Origin: Hypericibacter adhaerens
GTDB taxonomy: Bacteria; Pseudomonadota; Alphaproteobacteria; Dongiales; Dongiaceae
Direction of reading: 5' to 3'
DNA length: 64,000 bases
NCBI RefSeq assembly: GCF_008728835.1
Contig: NZ_CP042582.1
Span: 496,001 to 560,000 of the forward strand
Shown here: positions 46,174 to 52,908 of the stretch, piece by piece
Numbering within the stretch: position 1 is the stretch's first letter
Layout: each line of letters begins with the position of its first letter
Made by a program: the position numbers and the translations under genes
Notes under the pieces: model-generated
Databases searched by the model: none
What the model saw: only the letters and a program-made list of their open reading frames with translations
What the model was told of the DNA's origin: nothing

Positions 46174-47403
46174 CTACCCCTTCGCCACGCCCCAGATCTC
46201 GACCAGCATGTCCTTCGTGTGCATATGCGGCTGCGGCACGAGGGTCAGCGGCGGGAGCGGGCCCGGGATGCAGGCGCGCAGCGTGTCGAGGAAGGCATGC
46301 GTCTCGGCCTCGCTGCCGCCCGAGGTGAAATAGGCGATGACGAGCTTGAGGTCGGAGGTCTGGCGGTCGAAGGCGCGCAGCAGGTCGTCGATCAGGCTCA
46401 TGGTGAACTGCGTCTGAGGCAGGAGCTGGCCGGGCAGCACGGTCACGCCCTTGTTGGAATCGGGCGCCGAGGGGACCTGCCCGCCGAGCCAGATCATGTC
46501 GCGCAGCCGGATCGCCTGGCGGTAGGGCAAAGGGATCTGCCAATCCCAGACGCGGCGCGGCCAGCGGTCCTCGCGCGGGATATATTTGTCGAAGCCGTTC
46601 CAGCTTTCGCGCATGCCCATGACCTCGATCTTGGTGAGCGCGCCCTGGGGCCAGAGCCCGTGGCAGGGCACGACCGTGGCGACCGGGCCGGGCTCGCGGA
46701 AGAAGGAGCCGCGCGTGCGCGCCATGTCGGCCCAGGCCTCCATGGTGATGCCGAAATAATAGCCCTCCATCTTGATCGCATCCTGGAAGGAGGCGCCGAG
46801 CGCCTTCAGCGTCTCCTCGTGGCGCGACATGATGATCCGGGAATGGGCGACGCCGTCGCCCGGCAGCGGGCTGCCTTCCTCGTCGACCGCGGTGCGCGCC
46901 GGCACGGCGATGAACTCGTTGGCGCGCAGGCCCAGCGTGATCTTGCGGTTGTTGAAGCGGGCGCGATGGCGCGAGGGGACCTCGCCGGTGACGGTGCGCA
47001 GGTCCGGCGCATGGTCGCGCCAGCCGCGCCGGGCGATGGCCTGCGCCTGCAACGCCTGCCCTTTGAAAGGCTGCAGCGGCACCGGATGGAGCGTGATGGC
47101 GGGCAGGGGGTCGCGCTCGAAATGGCGCGCGAGGGCGGCGAAGACCTCCCATTCGTCGCGGCTGCCGTCGCCCTTGTAGAAGACCTTGAGCCGCAGGATG
47201 TCGCCGAGCCCGCAGCCCTCGATCGCGAGCGCCGCCGCGAGGTTCGCCATCGTGCCCGGGATCTGCGCGTCGAGATCGTCCGGATGGCGGATCGCGCCCT
47301 TGGCGTCGAAATCCCCGGCGCCGCCGACGAAGCTCAAAGAGCCCGCCGTGCCGGCCAATTGTTGCGGGCCGGAAATCGGCCAGCGCCAGATCGCGTTGTC
47401 CAT
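46174..47403 (-). CDS. Triple Rid/YjgF-domain protein
   Basis: Protein of 409 aa apparently made of three Rid (YjgF/YER057c) domains: about 1-130 (LSFVGGAGDF ... FERDPLPAITLHPV), about 150-265 (FIAVPARTAV ... PVATVVPCHGL) and about 280-409 (MIWLGGQVPSA ... LTLVPQPHMHT). Single Rid proteins deaminate reactive enamines and form trimers; a triple fusion could mimic the trimer. Key Arg residues were not confirmed in each domain. ATG 47403 is preceded by GAGGAAAC. It is divergent from the Rieske oxygenase gene, suggesting a shared catabolic function. Confidence 0.75.
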   Translation of the reverse strand: MDNAIWRWPISGPQQLAGTAGSLSFVGGAGDFDAKGAIRHPDDLDAQIPGTMANLAAALAIEGCGLGDILRLKVFYKGDGSRDEWEVFAALARHFERDPLPAITLHPVPLQPFKGQALQAQAIARRGWRDHAPDLRTVTGEVPSRHRARFNNRKITLGLRANEFIAVPARTAVDEEGSPLPGDGVAHSRIIMSRHEETLKALGASFQDAIKMEGYYFGITMEAWADMARTRGSFFREPGPVATVVPCHGLWPQGALTKIEVMGMRESWNGFDKYIPREDRWPRRVWDWQIPLPYRQAIRLRDMIWLGGQVPSAPDSNKGVTVLPGQLLPQTQFTMSLIDDLLRAFDRQTSDLKLVIAYFTSGGSEAETHAFLDTLRACIPGPLPPLTLVPQPHMHTKDMLVEIWGVAKG

Positions 47404-47486
47404 GATCGTTTCCTCTTTCGCGCGTTCGTGCAGGCGAAAGCCTATAGGGAAGAGGCGAGAATGGAAAAGCGCAGGAAGGTTTCGTC

Positions 47487-47582
47487 TCCTCCCCCCTTGA
47501 GGGGGAGGATTAAAGAGGGGGCGGCTCGGTGTCCGATATCGCGCAGCCCCCTTCCTAACCTTCCCCCGCAAGGGGGGAAGGG
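47487..47582. repeat. BIME-like paired hairpin repeat, copy 12
   Basis: CTCCTCCCCCCTTGAGGGGG with AGGATTAAAGAGGGGGCGGC, then AGCCCCCTTCCTAACCTTCC and CCCGCAAGGGGGGAAGGG. Confidence 0.82.
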
Positions 47583-47697
47583 ACAGGAAGAGACCTTGTC
47601 CTACGACAATTCTGCCCCTGCTTTTTCCGCCCGGCGATTCCCGATAAAATCCCTCCCGCCAAGAGGATCCAGAGCAACCGGAGAGGAGAGATCCGCA

Positions 47698-48912
47698 ATG
47701 CTCGACGGTCTGACCAACGCGCCCGCGTCCGATCTGCGGATCGAGCCCGAGAACGTCCTCGATCCGCGCCATTTCGCGGCTGTCCGCGCGCAGGGGCCCC
47801 GGCTCCACGCGCTGCCCCTCTGGTGCTACAGCTCGCCCAAATTCTTCCAGGCGGAGATGGAACGGTTGTTCTATCCCGGCTGGAACATGATGGAGCGCGT
47901 CGAGCGCGTGCCCAACAAGGGCGATTTCCACACCCTCACCTTCATGAACATCCCGCTCATCATGGTGCGCGGGAGCGACGACAAGGTGCGGGTCTTCGCC
48001 AACACCTGCCGCCACCGCGGCGCCGTGATCGCCGAGGGCTCGGGCAACTGCAAGAATTTCCGCTGCCCCTATCACGCCTGGGTCTATTCGCTCGAGGGCG
48101 ACCTCCTGGGCGCGCAGCAATACGATGACGGCGAGGACAAGCCGATCGTCACCGACGCGAACAAGCGCGAGTACGGCCTGATCGAGATCCCGAGCGAGAG
48201 CTGGGGCGGCTTCCTCTTCGTGAAGTTCCGCAAAGGCGGCGAGAGCCTGCAGGACTTCCTGGGCGAGGTGCCGGCGAGGCTCGCCTCGCACCGGCTCGAG
48301 GACATGGTCTGCACCAAGCAGCTCGTGTTCGACATGGAGGCGAACTGGAAATGCTTCGTCGAGAATTACAGCGACGGCTATCACATCCCGACGGTGCACA
48401 AGGATTCGCTGGCGCGCTGGAAGGCGAAATACACGCGGCAAGCCCCGCCGCCCAGCGGCAACTACACGATCGCCTTCGCCGAGCATGACGGCAGCCAGCT
48501 CCTGCTGCCGTTCCCGGATTATGTCGGCTTCCCGCCCATGCCGCAGATCGACAAGGAATGGGCCCGCGGCACCTTCTTCACCACGATCCGGCCCGGCATG
48601 ATGATGACGATGGGCAATGACGGCGCGCTCGCCTTCCGCTGCGAGCCGATCGGCCCCACCAAGTCGCGCCTGACGGTGAGCTCGCTCTTCCCGAAATCGA
48701 CCGTGGCCCGCAACGATTTCGAGGAGATCGCGAAGAACTACTACCGGCGCAACGACATGGTGGTGCGCGAGGATGTCGATATCTCGCTGAAGCAGGCGGC
48801 CGGCATCGCCTCGCCCTTCGCCCGCATGGTGACGCTGCAGAAGCTGGAGAAGCCGCTCAACCAGATCGCCAACTGGGTGCTCGACCGGGTGATCGGGAAG
48901 GACGCGGCCTAG
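47698..48912 (+). CDS. Rieske non-haem iron oxygenase, alpha subunit
   Basis: Aromatic-ring-hydroxylating oxygenase large-subunit type, 404 aa. The Rieske [2Fe-2S] site is C104/H106 (TCRHRGAV) and C123/H126 (RCPYHAW). The mononuclear iron site is N223-x2-D226-x2-H229-x4-H234 (VENYSDGYHIPTVH). ATG 47698 has GGAGAGGAGAG upstream. No reductase, ferredoxin or beta subunit gene is adjacent, so it needs redox partners from elsewhere. Substrates of such orphan enzymes range from aromatics to choline-like or sterol-like compounds; nothing here decides. Confidence 0.9.
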   Translation: MLDGLTNAPASDLRIEPENVLDPRHFAAVRAQGPRLHALPLWCYSSPKFFQAEMERLFYPGWNMMERVERVPNKGDFHTLTFMNIPLIMVRGSDDKVRVFANTCRHRGAVIAEGSGNCKNFRCPYHAWVYSLEGDLLGAQQYDDGEDKPIVTDANKREYGLIEIPSESWGGFLFVKFRKGGESLQDFLGEVPARLASHRLEDMVCTKQLVFDMEANWKCFVENYSDGYHIPTVHKDSLARWKAKYTRQAPPPSGNYTIAFAEHDGSQLLLPFPDYVGFPPMPQIDKEWARGTFFTTIRPGMMMTMGNDGALAFRCEPIGPTKSRLTVSSLFPKSTVARNDFEEIAKNYYRRNDMVVREDVDISLKQAAGIASPFARMVTLQKLEKPLNQIANWVLDRVIGKDAA

Positions 48913-48916
48913 CCGG

Positions 48917-48943
48917 CTTGCCGGCGGAGCGGCCGCCGGCAAG
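48917..48943. terminator. Hairpin between convergent genes
   Basis: CTTGCCGGCGG, a 5-nt loop and CCGCCGGCAAG, a perfect 11-bp stem between the stops of the Rieske oxygenase (48912) and the entericidin gene (48948). No T-run follows on either strand, so a bidirectional terminator is likely but not certain. Confidence 0.5.
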
Positions 48944-48947
48944 GGTC

Positions 48948-49136
48948 TCAGTTCAGGGCCTGGTCGGCCTTCTTCTCGATGAAGTTGCCGGTGTTGCGGA
49001 TATCGCGTCCGAAGCCCGCGGCCGTGTTGCAGCCGGCCAGCGCCAGCAGCGCCGCCATCAGCAATGCCCCTGCCGGCAGCAGGGCGTTTCCCGCCGGCCG
49101 GAGCGGGTTGCGGGTCGGGGTCGTCGTCGGCGTCAT
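48948..49136 (-). CDS. Entericidin A/B-family lipoprotein
   Basis: Very small lipoprotein of 62 aa. A hydrophobic signal ends in the lipobox LAGC (about C36), followed by NTAAGFGRDIRNTGNFIEKK, the conserved entericidin sequence. In enterobacteria EcnA/EcnB form an antidote/toxin lipoprotein pair under stationary-phase control. Alphaproteobacteria often carry single copies of unknown role. The N-terminal extension MTPTTTPTRNPLRP is long; an inner start is possible but no better ATG is present. Confidence 0.85.
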   Translation of the reverse strand: MTPTTTPTRNPLRPAGNALLPAGALLMAALLALAGCNTAAGFGRDIRNTGNFIEKKADQALN

Positions 49137-49256
49137 GGGCGAAGCCTCTCCTCACGGTCACGTCGGCCGCTCTATAGAGCGCCGGTCGCGGCCGGGCCAG
49201 TGACCAGCGCGGGGCGAAGCAAGCGGCAATTCGATCGACGATACCGGGGTGCCAAT

Positions 49257-49389
49257 CCCCTCCCCCCTTGAGGGGGAGGGTCAGGGAGGGGGAAGTCTCG
49301 GTAGGAGACAGCGCGCAGGATCGATACGGCGCCGGCTTTATCGACCGAGCAGCCCCCTCCCTTGCCCTCCCCCGAAGACAGGGGAGGGG
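49257..49389. repeat. BIME-like paired hairpin repeat, copy 13
   Basis: CCCCTCCCCCCTTGAGGGGG with AGGGTCAGGGAGGGGGAAGT, then GAGCAGCCCCCTCCCTTGCC and CTCCCCCGAAGACAGGGGAG. Confidence 0.85.
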
Positions 49390-49503
49390 ATCAGAACGAG
49401 CTGAACCGCCGAGACTCCCGGACCGTCTTCCCATAAGATCGCGGGCCAGGATCGCGAGGGGGCCCGGGCCGCCCGTCCGGGTCGCGAAGCCGTTGCTGGC
49501 CGC

Positions 49504-50325
49504 ATGACGCCGACGCTTCTCAGCCGCCGGAACTACCTGCATCACGGCGATTTCCTGGACCGCAGCCGGGCCCTGCTCGGCTCGCTGCCGGCGGGGCCGG
49601 CCTTCACCAAGCTCGAGGCCTGCCGCGCCAACCGCGAAGGGCCCTTCGCCGACGAGGTGCTCCGGGCCTACGGGCCGCTGCGCTCGCGCCGGATTCTCCG
49701 CGCCGATCTCGCGGCGGATATCGAGGCGAGCTTCGCCGCGCGCGACTGGTTCCGCGGGCTGGGCACGCGCGGCTTCTCCTATCGCCTGATCTCGGATTTC
49801 GAGTTCGCTCGCGAGCTCAGGCCCGAGATCGACCTGCGCGTCGGCCTCTTCTTCGGCGACGACCTGTTCTATCCGCCGCGGCTGCGCCGCTTCCTGCAGC
49901 GGCACGCCGATCCGCATATGGAGGACGGCACGCTGAAATGCCTGGGCTTCGCGCTGGGCCAGCGGACGCGCTCGGCCTGGATCGTCTCGGTGCTGCAGTC
50001 GGACCTGACCTTCAACCGCCCGAGCTATGTGCGCGACCATATCCGGGGCTGGCAGCGCGTGCTGATGGCCGAGCTCCTGGCCCAGGCGAAGGCGGCGGGC
50101 GTCGCGAAGCTGCTGCTCGCCGCCGCGTCCGACCAGATCCGCTGCAGCGATCCCGCCTTCAAGATCGTCACGGCGGTTCCGGAAAGCTGGCGCCTCATCT
50201 ACGATCAGACCGCGGACTTCTTCGGCATGACCCCGCTCACGGGCGGCGACCGGTTCGACATCCAGGTGCTCGACCGGATGGGTCCGGTCGTCACCGACAA
50301 GTTCTACGAAAAGGCGATCGCATGA
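49504..50325 (+). CDS. Hypothetical protein, first gene of an unknown pair
   Basis: Unrecognised cytoplasmic protein of 273 aa with no signal peptide or membrane segment. It begins LLSRRNYLHHGDFLDRSRALL. The middle (GTLKCLGFALGQRTRSAWIV, then SYVRDHIRGWQRVLMAELLAQAKAAG, about 140-200) alternates strand and helix, somewhat like acyltransferase folds, but no catalytic motif is certain. Its stop overlaps the start of the next gene by ATGA, so the two products are probably needed together. Confidence 0.6.
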   Translation: MTPTLLSRRNYLHHGDFLDRSRALLGSLPAGPAFTKLEACRANREGPFADEVLRAYGPLRSRRILRADLAADIEASFAARDWFRGLGTRGFSYRLISDFEFARELRPEIDLRVGLFFGDDLFYPPRLRRFLQRHADPHMEDGTLKCLGFALGQRTRSAWIVSVLQSDLTFNRPSYVRDHIRGWQRVLMAELLAQAKAAGVAKLLLAAASDQIRCSDPAFKIVTAVPESWRLIYDQTADFFGMTPLTGGDRFDIQVLDRMGPVVTDKFYEKAIA

Positions 50326-50849
50326 AGGATGTGTCCATCATCGACGTGTTCTGCGAGATCCTGGGCGGGCTGCTCGTGATCCTGTTCGTCCTGCCCTGGC
50401 TCGCGGCCGATCCCTCGACCTCCTTTGTCGGCTTCTACCGCTCCCTCTATGTCGGGCTCGACGCCAACGCGCTGGCGGCGGGATTGGTGGCCTCCTACCT
50501 GGTCGGCCTCCTGATGGATGCCCTGGGTCTCATCGCGGACGAGGTCATCACGCCCAGGCTCGGCGTCGCCGAGGCCACGGCGGCCGAGCGCAAGACCTTC
50601 CACAAGACCGCGCTGGAACCGCTCCTGAAATATCGCGATACCCAGTGGTCCTATTACAGCCTCTACCGCAACTGCTTCATCGTCGTGGCGCTCGGCACGG
50701 TGTCGACCTTGATCTTCTGGTGGCATTCCTGGGCCACCTGGAAGATCGTCGTCTTCCTCGCGATCGCCGTCGTCGCCGAGCTGATCTTCTGGCACGCCAT
50801 GAAGACCCTTTACGGGCTCTATAACGACATCACCAGGTCGACGAGTTGA
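50322..50849 (+). CDS. Hypothetical membrane protein, second gene of unknown pair
   Basis: Membrane protein of 175 aa with about four hydrophobic segments: ILGGLLVILFVLPWLA (about 13-28), ALAAGLVASYLVGLLMDALG (about 50-69), NCFIVVALGTVSTLIFWW (about 117-134) and IVVFLAIAVVAELIFWH. A charged loop (AAERKTFHKTALEPLLKYRD) lies between spans 2 and 3. It overlaps the preceding gene by four bases. No family was recognised. The pair could be a membrane anchor with its cytoplasmic partner, which is inference. Confidence 0.65.
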   Translation: MKDVSIIDVFCEILGGLLVILFVLPWLAADPSTSFVGFYRSLYVGLDANALAAGLVASYLVGLLMDALGLIADEVITPRLGVAEATAAERKTFHKTALEPLLKYRDTQWSYYSLYRNCFIVVALGTVSTLIFWWHSWATWKIVVFLAIAVVAELIFWHAMKTLYGLYNDITRSTS

Positions 50850-50893
50850 GGGGCGCGCCTTGTTCGCCTTCATCCCCTTCCCCCGCACCCTAT

Positions 50894-50926
50894 TGTCATG
50901 CCCGGACTTGATCCGGGCATCCAGGG
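50894..50926 (+). repeat. 33-bp palindrome (family of the GIY-YIG cassette ends)
   Basis: TGTCATGCCCGGACTTGATC then CGGGCATCCAGGG. Hairpin GCCCGGA-CTTGA-TCCGGGC, same layout as 26597-26629 with compensated stem changes. Confidence 0.8.
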
Positions 50927-50951
50927 CCGCAAGAGGAGAACACGACCATCG

Positions 50952-50984
50952 CCCTGGATCGCCGGATCAAGTCCGGCGATGACA
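50952..50984 (-). repeat. 33-bp palindrome, inverse copy
   Basis: Plus strand CCCTGGATCGCCGGATCAAG then TCCGGCGATGACA. With the copy at 50894 it forms an outward-facing pair only 25 bp apart. Confidence 0.8.
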
Positions 50985-51001
50985 GGAAAGAGGGATCGCC
51001 C

Positions 51002-51745
51002 TCAGACGAAAGGCGCCGTCGGCTGATGCTGGGCCGTCGCGATGGCGTTGGCCTCGCGGAACGTGAAGGTGCCGCCGAAGAGCGCGCGGCTCGTGAGAAT
51101 GCCCGCGATGTTCGGCAGGTAGGACAGGGTCGAGATGTCGTCGAGCGACTTGACCACGCCGCTGGCGATGACCGGCGTGCGGAGCTTGGCCGCGAGGTTC
51201 GTGGTCTGCGCCATGCTGCCTTCGGGGCGGTTCTCGTCGCGGTCGATGTCGGTATGGATGATGGCCGCGAGCCCGGCCTCGTCGAACGGCTGGGCGAACT
51301 CGATCGGCGTGAAGATCGTGGTCTCGGTGAAGCCTTCCACCACGACATGGCCGCGCCGCGCATCGATGCTGACGACGACGGCGCCGGGATAGGCCGTGGC
51401 CGCCGCCTTGACGAGATGCGGATATTTCACGGCGGCCGTGGCGATGACGACGCGCTCGGCGCCGGCCTCCATCCAGCCATGCACCTTCTCCATCGAGCGG
51501 ATGCCGCCGCCCACCTGCACCTTGCAGCCGGAGGTCCGGATGATTTGCTTGATGACGGACGTGTTGTCGCCCCGGTTGAACACGGCGTCGAGATCGACGA
51601 CATGGAGCCACTCGGCGCCCTCGGCCGCGAGGTCCCGCGCGGTCCGCACGGGATCGAGCTCGTAGACGAGGGGGCTGTCCATGCTGTTGCGCGTCAGGTT
51701 GACGAGGCGGCCCTGGCGCAGCTCGAGATCCGGATAGACGATCAT
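51002..51745 (-). CDS. HisA-like phosphoribosyl isomerase family protein
   Basis: TIM-barrel protein of 247 aa of the HisA/HisF family. The first-strand Asp is in IVYPDLELRQGRLVNL, the phosphate loop in VQVGGGIRSM, the second catalytic Asp in IIHTDIDRDENRPEG, and the last phosphate loop in VIASGVVKSLDDI. It could be the true HisA, but the start (YPDLEL rather than AIDL) and the absence of hisH, hisF or hisE neighbours suggest a paralogue. ATG 51745 has GGAGGGACC upstream. It is flanked by palindromes at 50952 and 51841, facing inward. Confidence 0.78.
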   Translation of the reverse strand: MIVYPDLELRQGRLVNLTRNSMDSPLVYELDPVRTARDLAAEGAEWLHVVDLDAVFNRGDNTSVIKQIIRTSGCKVQVGGGIRSMEKVHGWMEAGAERVVIATAAVKYPHLVKAAATAYPGAVVVSIDARRGHVVVEGFTETTIFTPIEFAQPFDEAGLAAIIHTDIDRDENRPEGSMAQTTNLAAKLRTPVIASGVVKSLDDISTLSYLPNIAGILTSRALFGGTFTFREANAIATAQHQPTAPFV

Positions 51746-51840
51746 GATCGGTCCCTCCCAAATCCCATCGGGTCCGGCGACTCTGCGCCTGGCGGCCGCG
51801 CGCCGCAAGCGGGCTCGGGGGCGTCACGCACCCCTCATTC

Positions 51841-51873
51841 TGTCATCGCCGGGCTTGACCCGGCGATCCAGGG
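51841..51873 (+). repeat. 33-bp palindrome, copy next to HisA-like gene
   Basis: TGTCATCGCCGGGCTTGACC then CGGCGATCCAGGG, identical to the left end of the GIY-YIG cassette. Confidence 0.85.
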
Positions 51874-51899
51874 CTGCCGATACGGTGGACGAACCTCTG

Positions 51900-52127
51900 G
51901 CACACCGCCAGCTATTACAACGGAGACAGCGCGCGACCCGGCCTTCCTCGAGATGCGCCGGAAGAGCATCGTCGGCTCGCTCAAGGCTGGCACCGAGGGC
52001 GCGCAATCTGCGAAGCCGTTCAGCGCGCGCGGTACTCACCCGCCCATCAGGCGCATTTCCATTCGCCGTTCTGGGACGGATGTACTACCACTTCAACCAG
52101 ATGGTGCTGGAGGATTTGGAGAGGTAG
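51900..52127 (+). pseudogene. Possible gene remnant with frameshifts
   Basis: Three frames read in turn give protein-like text: DPAFLEMRRKSIVGSLKAG, then YSPAHQAHFHSPFWD, then MYYHFNQMVLEDLER and a stop. Each change of frame would need a single indel. The source gene is not recognised. It lies directly before the low-GC island, so it may mark the insertion site. Confidence 0.3.
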
Positions 52128-52188
52128 GGATTTGAAGTAGGAATCTCGTGGCTCAGAAATGAACGCCCATTTCGTCTGGAAGCAGCTG

Positions 52189-52908
52189 CTAACGGGAAAT
52201 ATCTCCACTAGCAATTCCATAAACAACAGCATCTAATAGTTGTGCAGTTGATCTTCCACTAACTTCGAAGCAAAACTCGTCGGCCGACATCTGAAAACTC
52301 ACCCCCACGCGCGGGTTAATCAATCCGACAAACCGAATGGCGGTGCCGTTGCCGGCGTGATTCAGAGCCAAATAGACCAATAGCTGACGCAAATCAATCG
52401 ACCGAAAAGATCTGTCCCCTGCCTTTATCTCGAACAAAATACCATCAACAAGCACGTCCCCTTCGCATGCGTCAATGATCCCACAGCCGGGAAATCGTGG
52501 CCTGCAAGTGATTGCTCTGCTAGGCCCGATCGGGCCGAGACGCCTACCCAACCTTCTAACTTGCTCACCAGCATCATTTACCTCATCTGAGGATAATTCT
52601 TGTTCATAGTCCCCGTCTCGCTCTCCCTGTGAAGCTAAGAGGCGCACAAGCGGTTCATTCTCTGCAATGGCGTCTTCTACCGAAACCGCTTTCAGGCCCT
52701 GTAAGTAAGAGCTTGTGATGGCGCAGAATGCAGAGAATGCCACCTCATTTACAAATGCTCGGCGGTTCGGCGCTGTTTCCACCTTCATAGGCGCAAAGTC
52801 GCGATCATAGCTACCGCGGTTGAGTTGCCGAATGAAGCCATCCATCATCGGGCAGGCGAGCCGCCAGAATGAAGAGAAGTCTCGGGAGAATGTGATTTCC
52901 GAGATCAC
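52189..52908 (-). CDS. PD-(D/E)XK nuclease-like protein coupled to RT
   Basis: Protein of 239 aa, not a recognised named family. The C-terminal half shows the PD-(D/E)XK core: D151 in EGDVLVDG, E160 and K162 in ILFEIKAG, and Q175-x3-Y179 in RQLLVYLAL, the QxxxY motif of RecB/Cas4-like nucleases. The N-terminal 130 residues are helical and unassigned. I chose GTG 52908 because it overlaps the RT stop as GTGA, which implies translational coupling; a TTG at 52953 is the longer alternative. Composition is low-GC like the RT and unlike both flanks. A DNA- or RNA-cutting effector working with the RT is inferred, not shown. Confidence 0.72.
   Translation of the reverse strand: MISEITFSRDFSSFWRLACPMMDGFIRQLNRGSYDRDFAPMKVETAPNRRAFVNEVAFSAFCAITSSYLQGLKAVSVEDAIAENEPLVRLLASQGERDGDYEQELSSDEVNDAGEQVRRLGRRLGPIGPSRAITCRPRFPGCGIIDACEGDVLVDGILFEIKAGDRSFRSIDLRQLLVYLALNHAGNGTAIRFVGLINPRVGVSFQMSADEFCFEVSGRSTAQLLDAVVYGIASGDISR

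Noticed and set aside
51874-52188. tRNA or attachment site at the island edge
   Set aside because: No tRNA-like fold, no T-loop sequence and no direct repeat shared with the right edge near 54600-54790 could be found by eye.
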